Assembly (NCBI GenBank): GCA_949289565.1
Contig: CASEOO010000002.1
Coordinates: 124,001 to 188,000, forward strand
Reading direction: 5' to 3'
DNA length: 64,000 nucleotides
DNA from: an uncultured Bacteroidales bacterium
GTDB lineage: Bacteria; Bacteroidota; Bacteroidia; Bacteroidales; UBA932
Shown here: one piece after another, positions 27,181-36,800 of the stretch
Layout of the letters: each line of letters starts with the position of its first letter
Position numbering within the stretch: position 1 is the first letter of the stretch
Program-made: the position numbers and the translations under genes
The notes under the pieces: generated by a model
The model's input: only the letters and a program-made list of their open reading frames with translations
Databases searched by the model: none
What the model was told of the DNA's origin: nothing

Positions 27181-28518
27181 ATGCTAAAAGTCAATTTGGG
27201 AGGCTGCAGCTCCTTTGTTAAAGATGCAGATTACAAAAAATATGTAGAAAAGGCTCTCGCTGCTTTCGATGTCCTTGAAAGCGAGACTGGTGCGGGAAAT
27301 GATTTTCTCGGATGGAAGCATCTTCCGACCACGACTCCGGAATCATTGATTGCAGATTGCGAAGCTGTCAGGGATGCCTGGAAGGCAAAAGGAGTGAATC
27401 TGGTCATAGTTATCGGGATCGGAGGATCATATTTGGGCGCAAAATGCGCGCTGGAGGCTCTTTCCCACTCATTTGCGAAGCAATTGGCGTCAGCCAAAGA
27501 TTCGATGGAAGTAGTTTTTGCAGGGCAGAACCTCTCGGAGGAATATATCAGCGAACTGATGGACCTCGCCAAAGAGCGCAACATCGCCGCTGTGGTGATC
27601 TCGAAGTCCGGCACTACTACTGAGCCTGCCGTTGCTTTCAGGCAGATTAAAAATTACATAGAGGAAAAGTACGGGAAAGCTGAGGCCGCAGAGAGGATTG
27701 TCGCTGTCACTGACGCGAAGAAAGGTGCATTGAAATCTCTCTCCACCCAGGAAGGATACAAGACTTTCGTCATCGAAGACAATGTCGGAGGACGTTTCTC
27801 AGTGCTTACTCCAGTGGGAATCCTCCCTATCGTGCTTGCTGGTTTCGACATCAGAATGATGCTGAAAGGCGCTGCAGAGATGGAGGAGACTTCATCCCGC
27901 CGTTCTGCAGAAAACCCTGCCGTGCAGTATGCGGCCATGCGCAACCTGCTTTATGACCAGGGAAAGAAAATCGAGATTCTTGTGTCATTCAACCCTAAGC
28001 TTCAATATCTGGGCGAGTGGTGGAAGCAGCTTTACGGCGAGTCTGAAGGCAAGGACGGAAAAGGCATTTTCCCTGCTTCAGTCAACTTCACCACAGACCT
28101 GCATTCCATGGGCCAGTACATTCAGGACGGCGAACGCATCCTCATGGAGACCGTGGTGTCGGTGGAGAGCAGCAACCGCTCTATGGCTATCGTAAATGAT
28201 CCGCAGAATCTGGATGGACTGAATTTCCTTTCAGGGAAACAGATAGAACACTGCAACGCTATGGCTGAACTCGGGACAAGGCTGGCTCATATTGATGGCG
28301 GCGTTCCTCAGCTTCAGGTTTCTATCGAAAGGATAAACGAGTACAATCTCGGAGCGCTCTTCTATTTCTTCGAAAAAGCTTGCGGAATCAGCGCCTACAT
28401 TCTCGGTGTGAATCCGTTCAACCAGCCTGGCGTAGAGGCATACAAGAAGAATATGTTCGCTCTGCTCGGCAAACCTGGGTATGAGGCTCAGGCGGAAGAA
28501 CTGAAAAAGAGACTTTAA
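27181..28518 (+). CDS. pgi: Glucose-6-phosphate isomerase
   Basis: The 445-residue enzyme interconverts glucose 6-phosphate and fructose 6-phosphate in glycolysis and gluconeogenesis, in the cytosol. IGIGGSYLGAK lies near residues 80-90. The first family signature DNVGGRFSVLTPVG begins near 200, GESEGKDGKG near 287 carries the expected catalytic glutamate, and the second signature NPFNQPGVEAYKKNMF is near 411. Length matches the short bacterial form. It has its own promoter and appears separate from the fimbrial operon upstream. The stop is 22 bp before pnuC, so the two may be co-transcribed. Confidence 0.97.
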   Translation: MLKVNLGGCSSFVKDADYKKYVEKALAAFDVLESETGAGNDFLGWKHLPTTTPESLIADCEAVRDAWKAKGVNLVIVIGIGGSYLGAKCALEALSHSFAKQLASAKDSMEVVFAGQNLSEEYISELMDLAKERNIAAVVISKSGTTTEPAVAFRQIKNYIEEKYGKAEAAERIVAVTDAKKGALKSLSTQEGYKTFVIEDNVGGRFSVLTPVGILPIVLAGFDIRMMLKGAAEMEETSSRRSAENPAVQYAAMRNLLYDQGKKIEILVSFNPKLQYLGEWWKQLYGESEGKDGKGIFPASVNFTTDLHSMGQYIQDGERILMETVVSVESSNRSMAIVNDPQNLDGLNFLSGKQIEHCNAMAELGTRLAHIDGGVPQLQVSIERINEYNLGALFYFFEKACGISAYILGVNPFNQPGVEAYKKNMFALLGKPGYEAQAEELKKRL

Positions 28519-28540
28519 CTGCCTGCAGACAGGCGTAAAT

Positions 28541-29242
28541 ATGCCGCAGATGGGGAAAAAAGGTGTACTTTCCGTTTTTGACATCTGCCTGATTATCGGA
28601 ATAGGGGTGACAAACATCCTCTATTCCGTTTTTTCAGGCTCTGTCGACTGGCTCGGTTCTGTTACAGGGATTGCAGGGGTGCTGTGTGTCGTGCTTGTCG
28701 CAAAAGGCAGCATATGGAACTACCTGTTCGGCCTGGTGAATGTTTCCCTGTATGCATTCATATCTTTCAAGACCGGGCTCTACGGAGATGCCGCCTTGAA
28801 TGCGTTGTATTATGTGCCGATGCAGTTTGTCGGATGGTGGCAGTGGCGGAAAAGAGGAGCATCTGCGGCTCGTGGAGAAGATGGTGAAGCATCTCTTGTA
28901 CATGCACGTCGGATGACATCTGGCCAGCTGGCTGTTCTGGCTGCAGTATGCGCCGCAGGCATAGTCCTCGGGGCTCTGCTCCTTGAACACTTAGGCGACC
29001 CTCAGCCATGGAAAGACTCGGTGACCACAGTGCTCAGCATTATCGCCCAGTTCCTGATGGCGCTTGCATTCATGGAACAATGGGCTTTGTGGATTATTAC
29101 GAACGTGGTCAGTGTAGCCATGTGGGCAATATGCGCCGTGAACGGCGACCCGCATTCAGAACTGATGGTGATTATGTGGACCTTCTATCTGGCTAACTCT
29201 ATAAATGGCCTAAGGGTATGGCTGCGTCTCAGCCGCCAGTGA
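28541..29242 (+). CDS. pnuC: PnuC-family nicotinamide riboside/mononucleotide transporter
   Basis: The 233-residue protein is strongly hydrophobic with about seven membrane segments. The PnuC signature region is IWNYLFGLVNVSLYAFISFK followed by GLYGDAALNALYYVPMQ and FVGWWQWRKRG. These carriers import nicotinamide riboside or related pyridine precursors across the inner membrane for NAD synthesis. The start could also be the ATG at 28550. A charged cytoplasmic loop with GEDGEASLVHARR separates the third and fourth segments. The last 33 bases overlap the end of the convergent HAD gene. Substrate could also be thiamine or riboflavin, as for PnuT/PnuX relatives. Confidence 0.88.
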   Translation: MPQMGKKGVLSVFDICLIIGIGVTNILYSVFSGSVDWLGSVTGIAGVLCVVLVAKGSIWNYLFGLVNVSLYAFISFKTGLYGDAALNALYYVPMQFVGWWQWRKRGASAARGEDGEASLVHARRMTSGQLAVLAAVCAAGIVLGALLLEHLGDPQPWKDSVTTVLSIIAQFLMALAFMEQWALWIITNVVSVAMWAICAVNGDPHSELMVIMWTFYLANSINGLRVWLRLSRQ

Positions 29243-29881
29243 TGGCAGCCCGAATCCGGTTTTCAGCGCTTCCATGATGCCTCTGAAATCATCTATGACG
29301 ATGTCTGAATACGGTGCCACAGCCTCTCTCGGATTTGTCGTAGCCAGCCCGATGACATGACCGCCAGAGCCGCGTGCAGACTTGAGCCCGTTAAACGAGT
29401 CTTCGAAAATGTATGTGTTCTCCGGAATGGCCCCGAAAGTCTTCATTCCCAGCAGATAGCAGTCAGGGAATGGCTTCGATCTGGAAAAATCGTCTCCTGT
29501 CAATACTTTGCATACCATCTCAGGCACCTCAGGCCTGGACTTGTATACCTGCGCCATCTTGTCTCTGTTTGAACTGGTCACTATGGCCGTGCTGAATCCA
29601 TTGTCTTTCAGATATTGAAGGAATTCGTATGCTCCCGGCACGTATTCGAATTTCATTTGCGATTCGAAGTCGTACAGCAGTTTCCTGACCTGTTCACGTT
29701 TCAGCGCATCGTCAGGGAAGCATCTCAGCAATGACTGCGCAATCGTTTCTCCTTTCAGCTTTTCCGCTAAATCCGGATCTCCCAGCCAGTCTCTGCCTAT
29801 TCCATTCCAGAATTCAGTATATTGACCTTCAGTGTCGAAAATGACCCCGTCCAGGTCAAAAAGAAATGTCTCTTTTTTCAT
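29210..29881 (-). CDS. HAD-superfamily phosphatase (beta-phosphoglucomutase-like subfamily)
   Basis: The 223-residue protein has the HAD motifs: LFDLDGVIFDTE with nucleophile Asp9 and general acid Asp11, TAIVTSSNRDKM (motif II, Ser/Thr), DFSRSKPFPDCY (motif III, Lys) and IFEDSFNGLKSARGSG (motif IV). The helical cap between residues 17 and 80 places it with beta-phosphoglucomutase and small sugar-phosphate phosphatases. The exact substrate cannot be read. The C-terminus overlaps the 3' end of pnuC by 33 bases in convergent orientation. Confidence 0.88.
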   Translation of the reverse strand: MKKETFLFDLDGVIFDTEGQYTEFWNGIGRDWLGDPDLAEKLKGETIAQSLLRCFPDDALKREQVRKLLYDFESQMKFEYVPGAYEFLQYLKDNGFSTAIVTSSNRDKMAQVYKSRPEVPEMVCKVLTGDDFSRSKPFPDCYLLGMKTFGAIPENTYIFEDSFNGLKSARGSGGHVIGLATTNPREAVAPYSDIVIDDFRGIMEALKTGFGLPSLAAETQPYP

Positions 29882-29902
29882 GCTCTATTTAGATTTGCCT
29901 CC

Positions 29903-29962
29903 GGCTGCCGCCAATTATTGTCTGGCTCACGCCAATCCTGTCTTTGGCTTACGCCAATAAGA
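29903..29962. repeat. Three degenerate 21-22 bp tandem repeats
   Basis: GGCTGCCGCCAAT, GGCTCACGCCAAT and GGCTTACGCCAAT begin at 29903, 29924 and 29946. They lie between the HAD gene start and a terminator hairpin. The rest of the roughly 200-bp spacer (29882-30080) holds only that hairpin. Function unknown. Confidence 0.5.
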
Positions 29963-29987
29963 GGGTGACCCGGATCGGTTCACCCTC
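29961..29987. terminator. Terminator-like hairpin downstream of the rubrerythrin gene
   Basis: GAGGGTGA (29961-29968) pairs exactly with TCACCCTC (29980-29987) around an 11-nt loop, 93 bases past the leftward rubrerythrin stop. The minus-strand continuation is only mildly T-rich (TTATTGG), so termination may be partial. Confidence 0.5.
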
Positions 29988-30080
29988 AAACGTTTTTCTT
30001 CGAAAGACTTGTCCCTTCCAATCGCGGTTGCTTCCTGACTTGACCTGGCCGCCACGTCCTGAATTTCCGCTATCCAGGGA

Positions 30081-30635
30081 TTATTTCTTGAAATACCTGT
30101 TGTAAAGGCCCTGGAAGCCTGCACCATGGCGAGCTTCATCCTTGCACATTTCATGCACGGTGTCATGGATGGCATCGAGGTTGTGTGCTTTTGCGAGCTT
30201 GGCGATACGGAGCTTGTCCTCGCATGCGCCTGCCTCTGCTTCCATTCTCTTCTTCACATTGGTCTCAGTGTCCCATACTACTTCGCCGAGAAGCTCTGCA
30301 AACCTTGCCGCATGATCTGCTTCCTCGTATGCATATCTCTTGAATGCCTCGGCTATTTCAGGGTAGCCTTCTCTGTCTGCCTGGCGGCTCATGGCGATAT
30401 ACATGCCCACTTCTGTGCACTCGCCTGCGAAGTGGTCTTTCAGTCCCTGGAGAATCTCAGGATCGATGTCCTTGGCCACTCCGAGCCTGTGTTCGTCAGC
30501 CCATGAAATTTCGCCTTCTGATTCAACGACTTCTACGAATTTGTCTGATTTTGCATGGCATACAGGGCACTCTGCAGGTGCGCTATCTCCCTCGTGTACA
30601 TACCCGCAAACGAGGCATCTGAATTTCTTTTTCAT
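30081..30635 (-). CDS. rbr: Rubrerythrin with N-terminal rubredoxin domain
   Basis: I start at the ATG at 30635; upstream in-frame codons cover the promoter. The 184-residue protein opens with a rubredoxin-like domain: Cys7-x2-Cys10 (CLVCGYVH) and Cys23-x2-Cys26 (CPVC). A ferritin-like di-iron domain follows with [20 protein letters not shown] and [14 protein letters not shown]. Such proteins reduce hydrogen peroxide in the cytoplasm of anaerobes. Classical rubrerythrins have the rubredoxin at the C-terminus, so this is the reversed arrangement. It is monocistronic, with a strong promoter on one side and a hairpin on the other, which suits an oxygen-stress gene. Confidence 0.92.
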   Translation of the reverse strand: MKKKFRCLVCGYVHEGDSAPAECPVCHAKSDKFVEVVESEGEISWADEHRLGVAKDIDPEILQGLKDHFAGECTEVGMYIAMSRQADREGYPEIAEAFKRYAYEEADHAARFAELLGEVVWDTETNVKKRMEAEAGACEDKLRIAKLAKAHNLDAIHDTVHEMCKDEARHGAGFQGLYNRYFKK

Positions 30636-30707
30636 ATTCAATGTCCTTTTTAATTGTTGTTCTGAAAATATAGGTTCTAAATTTGAATTATTCAAAATTA
30701 ACTGATG

Positions 30708-30738
30708 CAAAGGTACTCTTTTTCTCTTAAACTCCAAA
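30708..30738 (-). promoter_or_regulatory. Strong Bacteroidetes-type promoter for rubrerythrin
   Basis: On the minus strand the -33 element TTTG (30735-30738) and the -7 element TACCTTTG (30708-30715) are separated by exactly 19 bp. Transcription should start near 30701, about 65 nt before the ATG. Confidence 0.78.
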
Positions 30739-30807
30739 TATTTTTCAAGAAAAAATGATTTTTTTAAATTTTTTCGAATTGTGTACTGCTTTGGCACAAG
30801 CAAGTGC

Positions 30808-30815
30808 TATCTTTG
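30808..30815 (+). promoter_or_regulatory. -7 element for the AddB/AddA-like operon
   Basis: TATCTTTG matches TAnnTTTG. A TTTG at 30790-30793 is 14 bp upstream, shorter than ideal. Transcription would begin near 30822, which supports translation from the ATG at 30862 rather than the one at 30823. Confidence 0.55.
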
Positions 30816-30861
30816 CTTTTGAATGGCCGGACAGCCTGGTCTGGCGGTGAAATTTATTGTT

Positions 30862-33855
30862 ATGACACCATTTCTGAAACAGGTCGCATCTGCGTATTAT
30901 GAGAAGGGCGGCATTGAAGATACATGCTTTATTTTTCCGAACAGGCGTTCGGAGGTTTTCTTTGTGAAATATCTTTCTGAGCTGGTGGCGGAAAAGAGCT
31001 CCGGAGGTGAGAGGGCTGAGCCTCTGATTGTGCCTGAGACGTGCACTATAAATGATTTTGTGTATAAGATATATGGCATAGCCCCTGTTGAAAGAGTTGT
31101 CTTGCTTCTGGAGCTGTATGAGGTGTATTCCGGAGTCTGCAAAAAGGCTGAGCCTCTGGATGAATTTATATTCTGGGGAGATGTCATCCTGGCTGATTTC
31201 AATGATGTGGACAAGTATATGGCAGATGCTTCGCAGCTGTTCATGAATATAGCTGACTTGAAGAGCATCCAGGATTCCTTTTCGTATCTGACGGACACCC
31301 AGAGGAAGGCTATCGAGTCTTTTGTGAACCATTTCAGCGACGGGCACGGGCATCTCACTGTGAAGCTGGACTCTGACGACCCGAAAGTGAAAGAGCGTTT
31401 TCTCATGATTTGGAATATTCTGTGTCCTCTGTATGCATCGTACAGAAAAAGGCTGGCAGAGAAAGGCATGGCATACGACGGCATGGTTTACAGAGAGGTG
31501 GCTGAGCGTTTCATAAGCGGCTCTCCTGAAGATGTCTTGAAGAAAAATTTCCCATATGTCCGGAAGTTCGTTTTTACAGGGCTGAATGCGCTGAATGAAT
31601 GTGAGCGGACTGTGCTCAAAAAAATGAAGGATGCTTCGCTTGCGGAGTTTTGCTGGGATTATTCCGGGGAGATGATAAAGGACAGGTACAACAAGTCTTC
31701 TTTTTTCATGGAGACGAATGTCCGGGAATTTCCCCAGTCAGTGCACCTGGGCTCTGAGCGGCTTCCGCTTCCCGATGTCAGGGTGGTAAGTGTGCCGTCT
31801 GCGTCAGGCCAGGTGAAACTGCTTCCTGGCATTTTCAAAGAGATAGCTGACAGCCGTACGGGAGGTGATTTGTCCAGGGTCGGGATTTTATCCGGGAAAT
31901 CCGGAATGACAGGTGCAGACTGTGCCGTGGTGCTGCCTGATGAGGGTTTGCTGATGCCGGTCCTGAATACTGTCCCTCCTGAAATCAAAGATATAAATGT
32001 GACCATGGGGTATCCTGTCTCGTCCAGCTCTTTCTATATGTTTATGATGCTGGTGACGGATGTCCAGATGAACCTCAGAAAGAAAGGTGATACGTGGTAT
32101 TGTTATCACAGGCCTCTCCATGCTATTTTTTCAGATCCGGTTTTTCGTGCCGCTTCCGGTGCTGAAGGACGGGTTCTGGCTGATAGAATAAAGTCGGAAG
32201 CGCAGCTGTATGTTCCTCTTTCAAGTCTGGATGCCGGATGTGTTTTGCAGACGGTCTTCCGTCCTGTTGTCACCGACAAGTCATCGGCTTCTCAGGATGA
32301 TACGGACAGGCTGGCTTCGTATCTGCTTGAAGTCATAGAGTGTGTGGTGCCTGCCTTGCGTGCCGGTTCGGCCGACAGAGTCGAGCTGGAGTTCGCCGCG
32401 GAATTTCACAGGACTATTTCTTTTTTGAAAAAGTCGCGGCTGCCTGTAAGGCCGCAGACATGGATACGGATACTAAGGCAGATACTTGCTCCTGTCGCAG
32501 TGCCTTTCAAAGGCGAGCCTCTCCAGGGGCTGCAGATTATGGGCCCGCTGGAGACCAGGGCCTTGGACTTCGAGAACCTGGTTATACTTTCTGCAAATGA
32601 GGGGGTCTTTCCGCGCAGGAATATTTCTTCGTCGTTCATTCCTCCTGAACTGAGGAAGGGCTTCGGACTTCCTTCGAACGAATACCAGGATGCGGTTTGG
32701 GCGTATTATTTCTATCGTATGATTTCCAGGGCTTCGAATGTCTGGCTGCTGTATGATTCCAGAACCGAGGGTGTGAAATCCGGCGAGGAGAGCCGTTTTA
32801 TCAAACAGCTTCAGTATCATTTCGGCCTTCCGCTGAAGCGGTATGCTGTGAGCGTGGCTCTGTCAGATTCTGCCGTCGGGAAATCCATAATGAAGACTGA
32901 GAATGATGTGCAGATTCTGAAAAACCTGAATTATTCAGCTAGCTCTATATCAGAGTATCTGGACTGCCCGGCCAAATTTTATTATGGCAGGGTGAAGAGT
33001 CTCGGGAAGGAGGAAGATGTGGCAGAATCCTTGGATGCCGGTCTGTTCGGCACTGTATATCATGAGGTGATGCAGGCTCTATATCTCGGGGAAAAGGCAA
33101 TGGAAAGCGATCTTCCGGCATCAGACTGGGCCATGTCGGCTTCTTCAGGAGAGCGTCTTCAGGAAATCTCGGCTGATTATCTGTCTTCATGGCTTCGCAG
33201 GGAGCATGATATCCGCAGAAAGGTGAGAAGTGTTGTAATGCGTGAGCTTCATTCCATAGAAATAGCCGGGAAAAATTTGGTGACAGTGGATGTGATTGTC
33301 AGATATGTGATGAAGACATTGTCGTCAGATTTGGAGATATTGAAGCGGTCAGGAAGCTCGCGTTTCCAGATTCATGGCCTTGAACTGCATTGCAACGGCA
33401 GTTTTGCCGGGTTCAAAATCAAGGGAATTGTGGACAGGGTAGACAGCCTGGCTGACGGGACAGTGAGGATTGTAGATTACAAGACAGGAAAGGTGGAGCC
33501 CAAGGATTTGGCTGTCACCGATTCCTCTGCAGACAAGATGGCGGAGGCTGTATTTTCGCCTTTGCCGTCGAGGAAGCGTCCGAAAATAGCATTGCAGCTG
33601 TATCTTTATGACAAATTAGTGTCGCAGGACTTTGGCATGGACGGCATGTGCCTGTCAAATTGCGTATATTCTGTCAGGAATTTGTTTTCATCTTTGCCGG
33701 AGAGTTTTTCTGTTTCCGGGCGCTTTGTCAAAGCTATGGATTCTAAACTGGAAGCTTTTTTCAGCGAACTGACGGATGCCGCAGTGCCGTTCAGGCTTAC
33801 TGATGATACGTATTTTTGTGAAAATTGTGATTTTAAGACCATTTGCGGAAGATGA
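30862..33855 (+). CDS. AddB/RecB-like PD-(D/E)XK nuclease family protein
   Basis: The 997-residue protein has an N-terminal helicase-relic region starting with CFIFPNRRSEVFF. The C-terminal RecB-family nuclease includes SASSISEYLDCPAKFYYGRV, GTVYHEVMQALY, GIVDRVDSL and VRIVDYKTGK (the D-x-K catalytic core). Cysteines in LDCPAKF and in the terminal CENCDFKTIC resemble the iron-sulphur cluster of AddB. I choose the ATG at 30862 because the predicted transcript starts around 30822. The stop overlaps the next start as ATGA. With its partner it should process double-strand DNA ends for recombination repair. A full set of helicase motifs is not evident, as expected for AddB-type subunits. Confidence 0.85.
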   Translation: MTPFLKQVASAYYEKGGIEDTCFIFPNRRSEVFFVKYLSELVAEKSSGGERAEPLIVPETCTINDFVYKIYGIAPVERVVLLLELYEVYSGVCKKAEPLDEFIFWGDVILADFNDVDKYMADASQLFMNIADLKSIQDSFSYLTDTQRKAIESFVNHFSDGHGHLTVKLDSDDPKVKERFLMIWNILCPLYASYRKRLAEKGMAYDGMVYREVAERFISGSPEDVLKKNFPYVRKFVFTGLNALNECERTVLKKMKDASLAEFCWDYSGEMIKDRYNKSSFFMETNVREFPQSVHLGSERLPLPDVRVVSVPSASGQVKLLPGIFKEIADSRTGGDLSRVGILSGKSGMTGADCAVVLPDEGLLMPVLNTVPPEIKDINVTMGYPVSSSSFYMFMMLVTDVQMNLRKKGDTWYCYHRPLHAIFSDPVFRAASGAEGRVLADRIKSEAQLYVPLSSLDAGCVLQTVFRPVVTDKSSASQDDTDRLASYLLEVIECVVPALRAGSADRVELEFAAEFHRTISFLKKSRLPVRPQTWIRILRQILAPVAVPFKGEPLQGLQIMGPLETRALDFENLVILSANEGVFPRRNISSSFIPPELRKGFGLPSNEYQDAVWAYYFYRMISRASNVWLLYDSRTEGVKSGEESRFIKQLQYHFGLPLKRYAVSVALSDSAVGKSIMKTENDVQILKNLNYSASSISEYLDCPAKFYYGRVKSLGKEEDVAESLDAGLFGTVYHEVMQALYLGEKAMESDLPASDWAMSASSGERLQEISADYLSSWLRREHDIRRKVRSVVMRELHSIEIAGKNLVTVDVIVRYVMKTLSSDLEILKRSGSSRFQIHGLELHCNGSFAGFKIKGIVDRVDSLADGTVRIVDYKTGKVEPKDLAVTDSSADKMAEAVFSPLPSRKRPKIALQLYLYDKLVSQDFGMDGMCLSNCVYSVRNLFSSLPESFSVSGRFVKAMDSKLEAFFSELTDAAVPFRLTDDTYFCENCDFKTICGR

Positions 33856-36800
33856 TACAGATTATGAAAGCTTCGGCCGGGTCAGGAAAGACTTTCAACC
33901 TTGCCAGAAAATATATTACTCTGCTGTTCAGAAAGAATGACAGGACTGCGTACCGCCATATCCTGGCTGTGACATTTACAAACAAAGCTACGGACGAGAT
34001 GAAAGGCCGGATATTGAAGGAACTTTATATACTTTCTGTTGATCCTGAGTCGTCGGGCTATCTGAAATGGTTCATTCCTGGCCGTTTCACTCAGGAGCAG
34101 CTGGCGGATGTAGACCCGGATGACATAGTGAAGGAACTTCCTGGGAAGCCAGGTGTCCCTGTCTCGCTGGATGGCATAAAGGAGTGCGCCAGAGAGATGC
34201 TGTGCTGCATCTTGCATGACTACAGCGCTTTTTCGGTCAGCACTATAGACAGATTCTTCCAGCAGACTCTCAAGGCGTTCTCCAGAGAGATCGGCCAGTT
34301 TTCCTCATATCAGGTGGAGCTCGACAAAGACAGGCTCATAGCAGAGACTGTCGACAGAATATTTGATTCCCTTACAGAGGATGGAGACAGGTCTGATTTG
34401 CTGAAATGGCTGACTGCATGTGCGATTGAGCAAGTGGAAAACGGCGGAGGCTATGATATTACCAGAAGTCTGGTGAAAATGGCCGGCAGGCTTAAGTCCG
34501 ACCAGCATCGGGATTTGGTTGAGAAGTGCGGTATAGATGAAGCCCAGGCATATTCACGGGAGAATCTGAAAAAACTTCTTGAATTGTGCCATGCCGCCAT
34601 GTCCGCTTTTGCTCTGAAAGTCAGGCAGAAAGCAGAGGCGTCGGTCCAGGCCATGGCAGAATGCGGCCTCAAGGCTGAAGATTTTTATAAAAGTTTTACG
34701 AAGGTGCTGTATGACTATGCAAAGGTCGATGCCAGGTCTGTGATAAAAGTTCCCAATACTTTTCTTTCCAGAGGGGAGGACCCTGACGCGTGGTTCACGA
34801 AGGCCGCGAAAAAGGCAAACAGTGGAAAGGCTTCCGGGCTGGAGGTCCCGTTCGGTGAATTCTGCTCTCTCTTCGGGGACGAATTCAATGTCTACAACAC
34901 AGCCAGACTGATAGCGGGGCAGCTTTATGAGCTGGGCTTGTCCGCTGACATCAGCCGGGAGTTCGAGGCTGTCCTGAGGGACAATAATGTATTGAGCATC
35001 GATGATTCGAACCGGATTCTGAAAGATATCATAGATGGTTCAGATGCACCGTTTGTGTATGAAAAAATTGGTGTGCGGTATGAGAATTTTCTGCTGGACG
35101 AGTTTCAGGATACTTCCAGGATTCAATGGGAGAATTTCAGGCCGCTTTTGGAGAACAGCCAGTCGCAGGGCTTTGAGAATCTGGTGGTGGGCGATGTGAA
35201 GCAGAGCATTTACCGCTGGCGTGGCTCTGATTGGAAACTGCTGCAGGAGAGTTTGGAGAAAGAGTTGAAAGAGTGTTCATCTAAGGTGTTGGACAGCAAT
35301 TTCAGAAGCTGCAGGAATATCGTGGAGTTCAACAATGCTTTCTTTCCATACGCAGCCCGGATGCTGGATGATATATATGGCTCGGGAGATGGTGTTATTT
35401 CCGGCATATATTCAGATGTGCGTCAGAGATCCGCTTATAAGTCCTCGATGGATGGCGCTGTGGATGTATCTTTCTGCGACGGCGGCAAACAGACGGATGC
35501 GGTGCTGAAGGTTATAGAGAAGCTTAGGAATGCAGGGGCGGAATATGGTGGCATTGCTGTCCTGGTCAGGAACAACAGCTCGGGTGCCGCGGTGGCAGAA
35601 GAACTTATCAGAAATTCTGTTCCTGTGGTTACGGATGATTCCCTGAAGGTGAAATCATCGTCAATAGTCCGCCGTATGGTGTCGCTCATGGCGTATATAG
35701 ACAATCCGCAGAATACCCTCGGCGGCTATCTGGCATCTTCAATGAATATATGTGTCCCTGAGAGATTCAGGTCGTTGCCAGACCTCTGCGAGGCTCTTGC
35801 GCGTGCCATGCAGAAGGAAGACGAGGGTGCTTTCATGGCTGAGTCCACTTATGTGCAGTCGTTCGTGGATTGTGTGCTGGATTATTCTTCGAAGAACGGA
35901 AATTCCTTGCACGGCTTCCTCTCTTACTGGGATGATGTAGATCCCAATGTCTCTTCTCCATCGCTTTCCGATGCAGTCAGGGTCATCACAGTGCACAAGT
36001 CCAAAGGCCTTGATTTCAAGTATGTAATTTTCCCTTTTGCAGAGACGGTCACTCTTTATAAGGCGTCTGATGTCTGGTGCAGCCCCGATTTCAGAGGTAC
36101 AGACCTGGAAGAGGCCGGAAGATGTGTCTTCGATGTGAATCTGTCGGGAGGAAGCGCTTCCACTCTGTTCGCATCTGATTATCAGAAGGAAAGGCTGATG
36201 CAGTATATAGACAACCTGAATGTTTTCTATGTAGCTCTGACCAGGGCTGTGAAAGGAATGCACATCATAGCTGAATCCCCTTCTGATGCATTTCTCCAGA
36301 CTGTCGACAATGAAATCCCGGACTGCAAGAATATGAGCCATGTATTGTATGCGTATATTCATAAGCATGGCGTCTCTGCTGGTTTCAGACAGGGGGATAA
36401 GGTAGATGAAGGCGTCAGCGAATCATTTTCCAAAGGTGTCATGCCTGATTTCCATGATAAAACGGGGAAAGATGATGCCTGGCAGTCATTGGAGTCTTCA
36501 TATCCTTCATATCCGCTGAATCCTGAGCCTTCGGATTTGTCCGAGGGGAGATCTCCCGAAGACAGACTGCTTTTCAGTACGGACCGGTCCGATTATTTTT
36601 CAGAGGATGGAAAATCCGGATTGTATTCATCAGGACGGCTCAGGGGCATCATTCTGCATCGTATATTGGCGTCAGTGCGTGTGCCTGAGGATTTGCATGA
36701 CGCAGTGTGCGATGCTGTGGCCTCCGGTTTCCTGGACGGAGCGGATGCGTCTGATGCCGAGTCGATATTGTCATCGAAGATAGCATCTGCGGCAGGCAGA

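Noticed and set aside
29903..29962. Possible CRISPR array
   Set aside because: Only three short degenerate units with no unique spacers of suitable length and no cas genes nearby.
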